DNA of 64,000 bases from assembly GCA_037138755.1 (NCBI GenBank), contig JBAXHT010000001.1, positions 1,707,805-1,771,804 on the forward strand, written 5' to 3'. Each line of letters begins with the position of its first letter. Position 1 is the first letter of the stretch. A program made the position numbers and the translations under genes. The notes under the pieces were generated by a model. It was given only the letters and a program-made list of their open reading frames with translations. It did no database searches and had not been told where the DNA came from. The stretch comes from Armatimonadota bacterium. Lineage in GTDB: Bacteria; Armatimonadota; Fimbriimonadia; Fimbriimonadales; Fimbriimonadaceae. This document shows positions 1-8,448 of this stretch, in pieces.

Positions 1-667
1 CGAGAACAGAGAGAACATCCTTGAATCGAGAACTCAGCCAACAGCCGTCATCGGTCAGGCTTTGGCCCAAATTGGTGAAACTCCGCATTGGATCAACGGG
101 TCTGCAATCGGCTTTTATGGAAATCGGGGAGGTGAGATATGTACAGAGGAGACGCCTTCTGGAACCGGATTCTTGCCGGAGACCTGCGTTGAATGGGAAC
201 GCCAATTCCTCGAAAGCCCTGCTTACTGCCCGAAGTCCGTTGTGAGAATTGGCGTTGTCCTCGATCACGGCGGTGGAGCATTCCCAAAGCTTCAAACCTT
301 GACGAAAGCGTTTCTTGGTGGGCAAGTCGGCGACGGCGAGCAGTACATCAGCTGGATCCATATTAAAGATCTGGTCGCCCTCTTTTGTTGGCTTGTTGAA
401 AACGGTCAAGGAGGGGTATTCAATGGCAGCGCTCCGAATCCAGTCAAGAACCAGGAGTTCATGAGCGAGCTGAGGAAGGCCGAAAACCGCCCTTGGTCTC
501 CGCCAGTTCCGGCGGCATTGATGAGGCTCATCGGTGCGACCGTTGGCCCTGATGCTTCGCTATTGCTCGACTCGACAAGAGCCGTGCCCAAAGCGGCACT
601 CGACCTAGGTTTTACGTTCCGGTACCCAACCATTCGCGAAGCCCTGCAAGACCTCTGCACCAAGTAG
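1..667 (+). CDS. TIGR01777-family NAD-dependent epimerase (5' truncated by the window edge)
   Basis: The reading frame is open to the left edge, so the gene begins upstream. The TTG near position 62 is internal: codons before it read ENRENILESRTQPTAVIGQ, which matches the family's conserved helix before the active-site strand. The visible part has the SAIGFYG segment typical of YfcH/SDR39U1 proteins, where the catalytic Tyr sits, followed by the ISWIHIKDLVAL region and a C-terminal DUF1731 domain (about the last 50 residues). These are extended short-chain dehydrogenase/reductase proteins with a Rossmann fold. Their substrate is not established. The stop lies 54 bases before trigger factor, so co-transcription is possible. 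Confidence 0.85.
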   Translation, partial: ENRENILESRTQPTAVIGQALAQIGETPHWINGSAIGFYGNRGGEICTEETPSGTGFLPETCVEWERQFLESPAYCPKSVVRIGVVLDHGGGAFPKLQTLTKAFLGGQVGDGEQYISWIHIKDLVALFCWLVENGQGGVFNGSAPNPVKNQEFMSELRKAENRPWSPPVPAALMRLIGATVGPDASLLLDSTRAVPKAALDLGFTFRYPTIREALQDLCTK

Positions 668-721
668 GCTCCGCAAGGTACCCTTTATGGTCTAAAACCC
701 AACAGGTTTGCGCCCACCATC

Positions 722-2110
722 ATGCAAGTCACACGAGAAGATTTGAACCCTTGTACCGTCAAGCTAAACATCGCTTGCTCGCCTGACCAGGTCAAGGATG
801 CCTTCGATAAGGCAGTGAAGTCGATTGCCAAAGAGATTCGCCTCCCCGGTTTCCGCCCTGGCCACGCGCCGAAGGCGATGGTTGAGAAGTACATCAACCC
901 CGAAGAGCTTTACCGACAAGCCGCCGACGAGCTGATTCGACGCACCTATGACAAGGCCGTTGCCGAGCAGAAGCTGGATGTTGATGCCGGTGTTAGACCT
1001 TCGGTCGAACTGACTGCTTTGGACCGCGACAGCCACAAGGGCGAGTATTCCGCCAAGGTTCCGCTGCCTCCGAAGATTAAGCTTTCTGAGTACAAAGGTC
1101 TTTCTGCCAATCGCCAGTCACTTGACGTGACTGACGAAGAAGTCGAATTTCAGATTGATGAGCTCCGGAAGCGACAGTCGTCGCGTGAAGCGATCACTCA
1201 CCGTTCCGCTGGAGAGGGTGACTACGGAGTCGTCAACATCAAGCCAGAGGGCGATGCTGGTGAAGGAAAGAACTTCATGGTTGTTCTTGGTCAGACATTT
1301 GAAGGTCTCGACAATGCTCTGAAGGGCATGAACGCCGAGGAGATGAAGTCGACCGAACTCACCTTCCCAGACACCTTTAGCGATTCGACTTGGGCAGGGC
1401 GAAAGATGAAGGTTCAGGTCACCTTGAACTCCCTCAGCGCAGTTACTCTTCCGGCTCTGGATGAGTCGTTTGCCAAGTCGCTGAAGACTGAGAGTGTTGA
1501 TGAGCTGAAGACGCGAATGAGAGACAGCATCGTTGAGGCGAAGAAGCAGATGTCGAACGACATGCTTCAAGAGCAACTTCTTGAAAAGCTTCGAGAGTCG
1601 TCCGAGATTTCCGTCAGCGACAACATGTGGGAAGCCCTGGCAAACCAGCGGCTGACCGAGATTGCCGAGCAGCAAGCTCAGCAGGGCAAGTCGCTTGAGC
1701 AGTACGCTGCCGAGAACGGAATGGTCATCGATGACCTGGTGAAGGCTTGGCACGAGCAGGCCAAGGTTCACGTCGAGCGAGCGATGATCGTTCGGGAAAT
1801 CTTCTCGGCTGAGAAGCTGGCGATCACCAACGATGAGCTGAATGAAGAGCTCTTCGCAATGGCGCAGGAATATCAGATGGAGCCAATGGAACTTCTAGAA
1901 GCCATGCGCCGATCAGGTTCCTTGCAGGAACTCCAGTTCCGAGCGATCTCGCGAAAGGTAACCAACTTCTTGATCGAAAACGCGAACATCACCGAAGGCG
2001 AGGCTGCGGCCGAGAAGCCAGCAAAGAAGGCCTCGGCAAAGAAAGCTGACGCAGCTCCGGCTGAAGAAGCTCCCAAGAAGAAGGCTCCAGCTAAGAAAAA
2101 GGCTGAGTAG
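722..2110 (+). CDS. tig: Trigger factor, ribosome-associated chaperone and prolyl isomerase
   Basis: 462 residues, slightly long for the family (about 430-450). The N-terminal ribosome-binding domain carries the signature GFRPGHAP near residues 43-50. The middle is an FKBP-type PPIase domain (about 150-245, with VVLGQTFEGLDNAL), then the helical SurA-like C-terminal chaperone domain. It binds ribosomal protein L23 and shields nascent chains. The last 35 residues form a Lys/Ala-rich tail built from KKA-type repeats, a lineage-specific extension that could add nucleic-acid or ribosome affinity (inference). clpP and clpX, which often follow tig, are absent. Instead a strong terminator follows, so it is the last gene of its transcript. 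Confidence 0.97.
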   Translation: MQVTREDLNPCTVKLNIACSPDQVKDAFDKAVKSIAKEIRLPGFRPGHAPKAMVEKYINPEELYRQAADELIRRTYDKAVAEQKLDVDAGVRPSVELTALDRDSHKGEYSAKVPLPPKIKLSEYKGLSANRQSLDVTDEEVEFQIDELRKRQSSREAITHRSAGEGDYGVVNIKPEGDAGEGKNFMVVLGQTFEGLDNALKGMNAEEMKSTELTFPDTFSDSTWAGRKMKVQVTLNSLSAVTLPALDESFAKSLKTESVDELKTRMRDSIVEAKKQMSNDMLQEQLLEKLRESSEISVSDNMWEALANQRLTEIAEQQAQQGKSLEQYAAENGMVIDDLVKAWHEQAKVHVERAMIVREIFSAEKLAITNDELNEELFAMAQEYQMEPMELLEAMRRSGSLQELQFRAISRKVTNFLIENANITEGEAAAEKPAKKASAKKADAAPAEEAPKKKAPAKKKAE

Positions 2111-2134
2111 TGACAAGAAAAACTTAGAGAGTAT

Positions 2135-2172
2135 TCGATCATGGTTTTTACGGAACCATGATCGATTGTTTT
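2135..2172 (+). terminator. Intrinsic terminator after tig
   Basis: A perfect 12-bp inverted repeat, TCGATCATGGTT (2135-2146) and AACCATGATCGA (2154-2165), with a 7-base loop and a T-rich tail (TTGTTTT). It lies 25 bases after the tig stop codon. Confidence 0.85.
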
Positions 2173-2215
2173 GTGACGAGGAACTTTGCCGAGGAATGCA
2201 TGAGTAACTCAGGAA

Positions 2216-2620
2216 ATGCGATTGCTCAACTTGTTGGTGCCTTCGATCATCATTCTTCTCTCCGGTTGCGGGGGTTCCAGCCCGACTGAGTCGGCAACAC
2301 CACTTCCGCAGGTCCGTGGTAAATGGATTTTGGACTCGGGTGAGATTACTGCTCGATCCACCGTACCCCCTACCGTAGAGTTTGTTCCAAACCCGTGGGG
2401 TTTTGGTGCCACCGAAACCGGTACCTACATCTACACCTCGGCTTCCCTAGGGGTTGTCAGTTCAACCTACACACTGACAAAGTCCCAACTTTTTGTCTCT
2501 GACGGCTTGGGTAACACAGAAGTTTCATTCTTACCTGAGTCGGATGGTGCCGGAACCCTTAAGCTGACCGCGTTAGGCCCCCCCCCAGCTCAAGTCCAAT
2601 TCTGGAGATCGATCAACTAG
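2216..2620 (+). CDS. Small lipocalin-like lipoprotein, copy A
   Basis: 134 residues. A lipoprotein signal peptide ends in LLSGCGG (lipid-accepting Cys near residue 18), so it is membrane anchored. The mature part has GKWILD, PPTVEF, a Thr/Tyr-rich beta region and GTLKLTALGPPP ending in FWRSIN. This pattern is seen in lipocalin-like small beta-barrel lipoproteins, but no function is known. It is a paralogue of the gene at 3051-3416, sharing GKWILD, VPPTVEF, GTLxLT, GPPP and FWRSIN. A run of nine C (2578-2586) encodes part of the Pro cluster and could be slippery. The stop overlaps that of the decayed dioxygenase copy on the other strand. Confidence 0.75.
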   Translation: MRLLNLLVPSIIILLSGCGGSSPTESATPLPQVRGKWILDSGEITARSTVPPTVEFVPNPWGFGATETGTYIYTSASLGVVSSTYTLTKSQLFVSDGLGNTEVSFLPESDGAGTLKLTALGPPPAQVQFWRSIN

Positions 2621-3020
2621 CAAAGCAGATTGCGCTTGGGGTCTGAGCCAAGCACGATCAGGTCAAGATCCGCCCAACGCTCTTCTGCTGGCTGTGAATT
2701 GAATTGGTACCGGCTGTTGTTGGATAGTCTTCTGGGCCAACTCCTTGACGAGACTTCCGTGGATGGATTGCCTTGCAACAGTCAGCCTTTCGCCCGCACA
2801 GTAATCAGCTGATAGCTAACCCCTCCGAGCCTCGCTTTGAGCCCAAGTGATTCAAGATCGATTGCCCCCAATTCGCGGAAGCCCGAGAACGCGAGCTGTA
2901 CCTGCTTGTCTGGCAGGTTTCGACGAAATCCAAAAGTCTGTAGATCTCGTGAAGGTCAATCAACACGAGGGAGTGTCCGAAGATCACTAGTCCAGCGATG
3001 AGCGCATATAGGGAACTTTT
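2617..3020 (-). pseudogene. Decayed C-terminal remnant of a phytanoyl-CoA dioxygenase (duplicate of 3413-4288)
   Basis: Read on the minus strand, this stretch aligns over about 400 bases with the 3' half of the intact PhyH gene. Recognisable pieces are SLYALIAGLVIFGHSL against PLSIGGLLILENSHKL, LDLHEIY against LDLHQTY, ETCQT against AICQT, an IHGSL segment around the distal iron-binding His, and the terminal KRNLLC-stop against KRNLIC-stop. The frame is broken by an indel and by stops near 2805. The N-terminal half with the HxD iron site is missing, cut off where lipoprotein copy B begins. The terminal stop overlaps the upstream lipoprotein's stop in the same CTAG arrangement as the intact pair. 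This accounts for the gene-free gap between the two lipoproteins. Confidence 0.85.
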
Positions 3021-3050
3021 TCCAAGCTCGTATTCGTACACGTAGCAATC

Positions 3051-3416
3051 ATGAGGATTGCCCTTGCTGCGCTCTTGTGTCTCGCCCTCGTCGGTTGCGG
3101 TGGATCCACTTCCCAGATTTCGAACAATAGTAGTGTTGTTGGGAAATGGATACTCGACCTTGGTGCAAGTGAGTTGCCACCACCCGTCCCGCCTACTGTC
3201 GAATTTCGAGCCGACGGAACCTATACCCAGCGGTTTTCAGACTCAGAATTCGACTCAACTTACGAATTCAAAGAGGGAATTTTGACCACAGAAGCGGGGA
3301 TCGGGTTGGATCTCAAGAAGCAGTTTGTCCCCCAAAATGATAATGCAGGCACGCTACAGCTGACCGAAGTGGGTCCGCCTCCTAGCAGCGTCTATTTCTG
3401 GCGGTCAATCAACTAG
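3051..3416 (+). CDS. Small lipocalin-like lipoprotein, copy B
   Basis: 121 residues. The signal peptide ends in LALVGCGG (acceptor Cys near residue 16). The mature domain begins VVGKWILDLG and contains FRADGTYT and STYEFKEG, an alternating strand pattern common in lipocalin-like stress or cell-wall lipoproteins. It ends GTLQLTEVGPPP...FWRSIN, as in copy A at 2216-2620. It lacks copy A's Pro/Trp insert near the middle. It is convergent with the PhyH dioxygenase and the two stop codons overlap. Function is unknown. Membership of a duplicated [lipoprotein + PhyH] unit is seen directly in the sequence. Confidence 0.75.
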   Translation: MRIALAALLCLALVGCGGSTSQISNNSSVVGKWILDLGASELPPPVPPTVEFRADGTYTQRFSDSEFDSTYEFKEGILTTEAGIGLDLKKQFVPQNDNAGTLQLTEVGPPPSSVYFWRSIN

Positions 3417-4288
3417 CAAATCAAATTTCGCTTGGCATCTGCGCCGTGTGCGATCGGGTTCTCTCCAACCCAACGCTCGTCCGCTGGCTCTGAAGCGAGT
3501 TGGTAACGGCTGTCGCTTGACAGCCGAATCTGACATGAGCCGTTGTCGAGGCTACCGTGGATCGTTTGCATCCCAAAGATGAGTGCATCGCCTGCCCGAT
3601 AGTCCGCCGATAGCCAACGACCGCCGAACCGCGTCTGTAACCCAAGGAAATCCTTGTCAATCGCCCCGGACTCCTGGAATCCCGAGAACGCGGTTTGATT
3701 CTGGTCAGTCTGGCAGATTGCATCCACATCCATGCGCCCATAAGTCTGGTGAAGATCAAGCAGCTTATGCGAGTTTTCGAGGATCAACAGCCCGCCAATC
3801 GACAGCGGGACATCGCCATAAGGTACCCACATCGTCAACAAGTTCCGGGTTCCGCGACCCATGTACACGATGTCGCAGTGAGGGAACGTCCCTTTGCCGG
3901 GGGCAACGACTCGGAGCCAGGTGAAGTCGTAGTGCCTCGCCTCGCCGCCGAGCGTTTTGGAGAAGAACTCTATGACCCCTTCTGAGTAGATCAGCCTTTG
4001 GAGCGCAGCCGATGCGTTGCTGATATCGGGTCGGAACGTGAGGTTAAGTCCAGGTTTTGCGACGCATTGCTCAATCGGAAAACTCGGGTCTAAAAAGCCT
4101 TCGGCATCGAGTCGTTCCGCAATTTCCAGCCGAACGGCGAGAACGGCTTCGCGATCGAAGAAATCTCGCATGAAGGCGTAGCCGTTTTCTTCAAGTCTTT
4201 GGGGTGCCTCCGCCGCAGCGCACTCGCTGAGTAGGCCAAAGTGGCTCTCCTCAGTTCTGAGTTGCTGGCCTCCGGCGAATAACTGCAC
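3413..4288 (-). CDS. Phytanoyl-CoA dioxygenase (PhyH) family Fe(II)/2-oxoglutarate oxygenase
   Basis: 291 residues with a GTG start, 3 bases after the GH2 gene, with GGGAG upstream. The double-stranded beta-helix iron site is complete: His137-Cys-Asp139 (PHCD), distal His244 (TIHG) and Arg255 for 2-oxoglutarate (IRLSSDSRYQ). The family hydroxylates diverse small molecules using O2 and 2-oxoglutarate, and the substrate cannot be read from sequence. It is the last gene of a minus-strand operon with GH2, arabinose-5-phosphate isomerase and arginase, which hints at a carbohydrate or amino-acid derived substrate (inference). A decayed second copy lies at 2617-3020. Confidence 0.88.
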   Translation of the reverse strand: MQLFAGGQQLRTEESHFGLLSECAAAEAPQRLEENGYAFMRDFFDREAVLAVRLEIAERLDAEGFLDPSFPIEQCVAKPGLNLTFRPDISNASAALQRLIYSEGVIEFFSKTLGGEARHYDFTWLRVVAPGKGTFPHCDIVYMGRGTRNLLTMWVPYGDVPLSIGGLLILENSHKLLDLHQTYGRMDVDAICQTDQNQTAFSGFQESGAIDKDFLGLQTRFGGRWLSADYRAGDALIFGMQTIHGSLDNGSCQIRLSSDSRYQLASEPADERWVGENPIAHGADAKRNLIC

Positions 4289-4291
4289 TTC

Positions 4292-6502
4292 TCAGCTCCC
4301 CTTGGCAATGCGAATAAGGTCAGAGAGCAGAGTGAGCCCCGCCGGATTGCCGTTCGCGTAGGTTGGCTGCGAGCCGTGTCCGCCGTGTGGTCGGTAAGTC
4401 GTGAGTACGGTCTGACCGACGCGAGCGATGTAGGGGGCTTCCTCGTAAGTTCGAGTGTCGACGCGGGTCTGGAGCCACTCGGGCTTTCCGCCCTTCTCGA
4501 GCCATTTAGTATCCAGAACCTGATCCGGGCAGTAGGCAAGGGCTTGTTCCCAAGGGTCGCTGGGGGTCGTGATCGATTCGCGCCAGAAGGGAGCGGGTTT
4601 CCCGCCTTCACCGTCAACTAGAACAACGGTTGGCAACCCAGCCTTGGTTCTGGCCCAAACCGAATCTCGCCAACCGACGGCAATGCCGACTCCTTCGGTT
4701 CCGAACTTGACGCCATCGTATCGATCGTCGGGCCATAGCAAGTAGGCATCGTCGAATGAAGGTCTAGGATGGACGTGTAGGTTCCAGCGATTGTGGACTT
4801 CGCCGAACGAGACATCAAGCGCGTACGACCCGCTCGGCAACGTCTCGATGTAGATTTGGGCGACCTGGTGGCTTCCGTCGGCGACGGATATCTGGTTTTC
4901 GACTCCCTGCTGAATGACCTCGCCGCTCGGCTTGGTGATTCTCCAAATCAGCGCACCCTTCTTGACTTGCGGAGTCGCAAGTCCTACTTTGATGGAGATC
5001 GGATGCTCGGCAAAGAAGTTGAAGAGGTCGCGGTAGCCAACTCGGTTACCTCCGCGAGTCCACATCGGGTCGCGACTGGGGATGAGGAAAAGGACTTCAT
5101 CGGCGTTCCAATCTTGGAACTCGCAAGGAGAGAACCGCGGGCGTGCCCAGTCGGTTAACACGCCGCTGCTGCTGATTGGGGTGTCACGCAGTCCGGTAAG
5201 GATGTATCCGTTGAAGTCTGATCTCGCCCTGAGCTGTTCGGTGACCAGTTTCCTGATGAACAAGCCCTTCTCATGGCTGGCAACCATAAGAGCTTGGTGG
5301 CCATTCTGTTCTGGCTCATGGGCGAAGCGGTTTTTGTGAATGAACTTCGGGATGTCGTACTGCCAGCGCACTCCTTGCTCATTCAGCTCACTCATTGCGC
5401 TCGCCCAAAAAGGCATGATTTCAGCAACTTGAGCGAGGTCGCGGTGGAAGTCGTAGTCGTTTGTCTCGCCCAAAAGGATCGGCTTTTGGGTTCTTGCTCC
5501 CAAACTCAGGCTGTCGAACAGGCCCGTGAAGTGGTGAAGCTCGCCATAGGGATGGAAGTCCTCAAACGATCCAAACTCACGGGGATCGCCACCATACATC
5601 TCGGCCCCTCCCGAGTTGTCTTTCACGACGGGGCAGCCGGTGATCGCCTCGATCTTCCGTGTCCACCGATCTCGCCATTCGACGGGACCGTTGCTGAGCT
5701 CACAACCTACTGTCCAAGCAGTGATGTTTGGATGATGGGCGTACTGACGAACGACTGCCTCCAACTCCTTCTCAATCGCTGGGTCATCAAACATCTTGGC
5801 GGATGGCTTCCAGAAGGGAAGCTCAATCCAGGCGTGAAGCCCTTTCTTTTCAAGGGCTTCGAGGTAGTAATGAGGGGGGAGCCAGAGGCAGAACTTGACG
5901 GAGTTAAAGCCGAGCGATTCGATGTATTCGATCTCGCGATCGACCATATCGTTGGTTGGATGAGGTGATCCGGTTTCGGGATACCAGCCCCAATGAAGAA
6001 TTCCGCGCATCTGTAGCGGAACTCGGTTGCAAAGTAGCCTCTGAATTGCGATATCGTAGCGAGATTTGCCGACTCGGTGGGTGAGCGGTGCGTTTTCGTC
6101 AACAATTTCGACGGGACGGAAAATCCCTCCAAAGGTGTGGAAGACATATGGAAGGAACCCGGCAAGAGTCTCGGTGACTGGAAAAGAGGTGCCTCCATTC
6201 TTGGTGACCCGGACTACGATCTCAACCCGCTTTCCTCGAAAGGCTTCGAGAGATACATCGAAGGCATCCCAGATTCCTTGGTGTGTGGCGAATTTCTGTC
6301 CGTCGATTTCGATATCGCAATGGTACGAAACGCCATGGAATCTAAGCTTGCAGGCCCGAACAGGAACATCAACGATTGTTTTGTAGATCGCGGGGCCTTC
6401 CCAGCGGACGTCCACTTCTTGGCGCCAAGCGTGAGGGATGCGCACCTCGCGAACCTGGCCCTCGCCATAATCGACCGTCCAGCGTGTGACCTGCAAACTC
6501 AT
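4292..6502 (-). CDS. Glycoside hydrolase family 2-type beta-glycosidase
   Basis: 736 residues. An N-terminal jelly-roll sugar-binding domain (about 1-100, with GIWDAFDVSL) and an Ig-like domain precede a TIM barrel (about 170-400). WTVGCELSN carries the likely acid/base Glu268, and PILLGETNDYD the likely nucleophile Glu346. HPYGE and WIELPFW also fit clan GH-A. The C-terminal 300 residues form beta-sandwich domains. No signal peptide is obvious, suggesting cytoplasmic action on imported oligosaccharides. Activity could be beta-galactosidase, glucuronidase or mannosidase and cannot be resolved. It begins 8 bases after the KdsD-type isomerase stop, so the operon structure is tight. Confidence 0.85.
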   Translation of the reverse strand: MSLQVTRWTVDYGEGQVREVRIPHAWRQEVDVRWEGPAIYKTIVDVPVRACKLRFHGVSYHCDIEIDGQKFATHQGIWDAFDVSLEAFRGKRVEIVVRVTKNGGTSFPVTETLAGFLPYVFHTFGGIFRPVEIVDENAPLTHRVGKSRYDIAIQRLLCNRVPLQMRGILHWGWYPETGSPHPTNDMVDREIEYIESLGFNSVKFCLWLPPHYYLEALEKKGLHAWIELPFWKPSAKMFDDPAIEKELEAVVRQYAHHPNITAWTVGCELSNGPVEWRDRWTRKIEAITGCPVVKDNSGGAEMYGGDPREFGSFEDFHPYGELHHFTGLFDSLSLGARTQKPILLGETNDYDFHRDLAQVAEIMPFWASAMSELNEQGVRWQYDIPKFIHKNRFAHEPEQNGHQALMVASHEKGLFIRKLVTEQLRARSDFNGYILTGLRDTPISSSGVLTDWARPRFSPCEFQDWNADEVLFLIPSRDPMWTRGGNRVGYRDLFNFFAEHPISIKVGLATPQVKKGALIWRITKPSGEVIQQGVENQISVADGSHQVAQIYIETLPSGSYALDVSFGEVHNRWNLHVHPRPSFDDAYLLWPDDRYDGVKFGTEGVGIAVGWRDSVWARTKAGLPTVVLVDGEGGKPAPFWRESITTPSDPWEQALAYCPDQVLDTKWLEKGGKPEWLQTRVDTRTYEEAPYIARVGQTVLTTYRPHGGHGSQPTYANGNPAGLTLLSDLIRIAKGS

Positions 6503-6510
6503 CCCTAAGT

Positions 6511-7473
6511 TCAGACGATCCCCGAGCGCATAAGGTCTTTGAGCATTAGCAGGCCGACGACTTTTCCATCTTTAACTACAGGAAGCTCACCAATCTTGAC
6601 GGGATAGTTTTGGAAGACTTCTAATGCTTCAATCGCTAGGAGTTCGGGTTCAATGGTGCCAGGGTTCCTGGTCATGAACTCGGAGCTGGTTGCCTCAATA
6701 TTGATCGGGGTTTTGAGGAGGTGGCGTCTTAAGTCACCCTCAGTAACAAAACCTAGTAGCTCATGCTGCTGATTGAGGACGCATGCCGCACCGACCCCGG
6801 CGGTTGCGATTGACTTCATCACCTCTAGAACGGTGCTGTCCAGAGTTGCGGTGGCGGTTTCGGCAAGTGGGCGCATCACGTTTTCGACAGTTAGCAGAAG
6901 ACGCTTCCCGAGGGCACCCGCAGGGTGATACTTTGCAAAGTCTTCCTTTCCAAATCCTCGGGATTCCATCACAGCGATCGCCAGCGCGTCGCTCAGTGCT
7001 AGCATGACTGTGGTGCTGGTAGTTGGAGCAAGGTTGTTTGGGCAGGCCTCTTCTCTTACTCCGGTATCGAGAACTAAGTCGCTCAGGCGTGCGGCTGTTG
7101 AAGCAGGTCTTCCCGTAATGAGAATGGTTCGGGCTCCGGACGATCTAAAAGAAGGGAACAGGCGAACGAGCTCGTCGGTTTCTCCACTGTGAGTGTAGAG
7201 AAGGACAATGTCATTTTCCGTGACCATACCAAGGTCACCATGGACGGCTTCGGCAGCGTGAAGGAAGAAGGAAGGCGTGCCAGTTGAGGCGAGAGTCGCC
7301 GCCGTTTTATTGGCGATATGTCCGGATTTGCCGATACCGCAACAGATGACCCGACCCGGACAAGCGAGCATCCATTCGGTAGCCAAACGAAAAGGTTCGC
7401 CTAACGCATGGCGGCAAGCGACTAGAGCCTCGGCTTCTTGATCAAGGACTCGCTGCCCAATCAATAAACTCAA
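6511..7473 (-). CDS. kdsD: D-arabinose 5-phosphate isomerase (KdsD/KpsF family, SIS plus two CBS domains)
   Basis: An N-terminal SIS sugar-isomerase domain contains GIGKSGHIANKTAATLAST, HAAEAVHGDLGM and THSGETDE. Two CBS repeats follow (VMRPLAET...; FMTRNPGT...). The family interconverts ribulose 5-phosphate and arabinose 5-phosphate, usually for KDO/LPS synthesis. The chosen TTG at 7473 overlaps the arginase TGA by 4 bases (TTGA) with AGGTG just upstream, giving about 320 residues. A GTG at 7518 would add 15 residues but overlap arginase by 49 bases. Association with GH2 rather than KDO genes leaves a role in pentose phosphate metabolism possible. Confidence 0.88.
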   Translation of the reverse strand: MSLLIGQRVLDQEAEALVACRHALGEPFRLATEWMLACPGRVICCGIGKSGHIANKTAATLASTGTPSFFLHAAEAVHGDLGMVTENDIVLLYTHSGETDELVRLFPSFRSSGARTILITGRPASTAARLSDLVLDTGVREEACPNNLAPTTSTTVMLALSDALAIAVMESRGFGKEDFAKYHPAGALGKRLLLTVENVMRPLAETATATLDSTVLEVMKSIATAGVGAACVLNQQHELLGFVTEGDLRRHLLKTPINIEATSSEFMTRNPGTIEPELLAIEALEVFQNYPVKIGELPVVKDGKVVGLLMLKDLMRSGIV

Positions 7474-8423
7474 AACGCACCTCGCAAGATTCGCTTTCCG
7501 AACAAACTGGCTACCCACTCGACCGTGACCGTTGCCGTCTGGTTGTTGGTGTCGTGGATTGGAGACACTTCAACTAAATCGAGCCCAATCAGCTTGAAAG
7601 GAGCGTTTGGCGAGGACAGAGTGTCGTGCATGAGTTCAGCCAAGAGGTGAGCCTCGCGGTAGGTTAGTCCCCCACGGACCGAGGTTCCCGTTCCGGGCGC
7701 AAGAATCGGATCCATCACGTCAACGTCAAAAGAGACATAGAGATACCTACAGCCACAGTCTCTAATCCGCTGAACGATTCTTTCCCATGCATCCACGATT
7801 CCGTATCGGTCAATGCGATGCATCGAAATCGGAAAGCCGTGCCCAACCGGTTCCTGCTCTCCTTCGTCAACATCTCTCAGACCCAGCCACGAAACGTGCG
7901 GAATTGGAAGCTTAGTATCTCCAACTACTGATTGCAACCGAATCCAGTCTGAGTCAATGTTGTTATCACCTGATCCGCTATCCGCCCCGCTCAACAATGC
8001 CAATGGCATCCCGTGAACGTTTAGCGATGGACTGACTCCGGGCGTATTAACATCGGCATGGGCATCGATCCAGAAGACCGCAAGCTCCGAGCCATACTTC
8101 TCCAAACAAGCTGAGATGGGACCTACAGACAAACTATGTTCGCCGCCGAGCATCAACGGTAGTTTGCCAGCTTCCAAAGTGGCCAAAGTTGCCACCTTCA
8201 AAGGCTCCAACACTGACATCAACGGGTCGACAAAAGGTAATCCAGTATCGCTCCTTTCAACGTCAAGGTTTGTTGTGATTCGCTTGCCAACCGAAACGGT
8301 GCCTTCACCCAAAACATCGGTCAAAGTCGGCACCAATCCTGCAAGCCTCAGCGCATCCGGCCCGAGCCGACTCCCTTGTCGCGCGCCCCCTAGATCATAA
8401 GGAACGCTGTGTATCTCGATCAC
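7470..8423 (-). CDS. rocF: Arginase
   Basis: 317 residues of the ureohydrolase fold. Manganese ligands are intact: GGEHSL (His96), WIDAHADVN (Asp120, His122, Asp124) and SFDVDVMDP (Asp233, Asp235). NVHGMP, GGLTYREA and LDLVEVSP are the arginase-type substrate motifs, so arginase is favoured over agmatinase. It hydrolyses arginine to ornithine and urea in the cytoplasm. The start is GTG, 6 bases after a TACCCT -10 element, implying a leaderless mRNA. Only 25 bp separate it from the divergent pdxT, and the two -10 hexamers overlap. It is the first gene of the operon running down to PhyH. Confidence 0.9.
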   Translation of the reverse strand: MIEIHSVPYDLGGARQGSRLGPDALRLAGLVPTLTDVLGEGTVSVGKRITTNLDVERSDTGLPFVDPLMSVLEPLKVATLATLEAGKLPLMLGGEHSLSVGPISACLEKYGSELAVFWIDAHADVNTPGVSPSLNVHGMPLALLSGADSGSGDNNIDSDWIRLQSVVGDTKLPIPHVSWLGLRDVDEGEQEPVGHGFPISMHRIDRYGIVDAWERIVQRIRDCGCRYLYVSFDVDVMDPILAPGTGTSVRGGLTYREAHLLAELMHDTLSSPNAPFKLIGLDLVEVSPIHDTNNQTATVTVEWVASLFGKRILRGAF

Positions 8424-8429
8424 CCCAAA

Positions 8430-8439
8430 AGGGTACCTT
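8430..8439. promoter_or_regulatory. Overlapping divergent -10 elements for arginase and pdxT
   Basis: On the minus strand TACCCT (8430-8435) ends 6 bases before the arginase GTG. On the plus strand TACCTT (8434-8439) ends 9 bases before the pdxT ATG. The hexamers share the central TA of GGTACC, so both polymerases cannot bind at once. Inferred from position only. Confidence 0.55.
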
Positions 8440-8448
8440 GAAGGGTAG

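Noticed and set aside
62-667. A complete 201-residue protein starting at TTG 62.
   Set aside because: The frame is open to the window edge and the upstream codons encode conserved family sequence, so the gene is simply truncated.
1118-1771. A 217-codon frame antisense to trigger factor.
   Set aside because: Leu-rich shadow of a strongly conserved gene, with no motifs and no promoter.
5273-5968. A 231-codon plus-strand frame opposite the GH2 gene.
   Set aside because: Lies wholly within conserved catalytic coding sequence on the other strand; no domain is recognisable.
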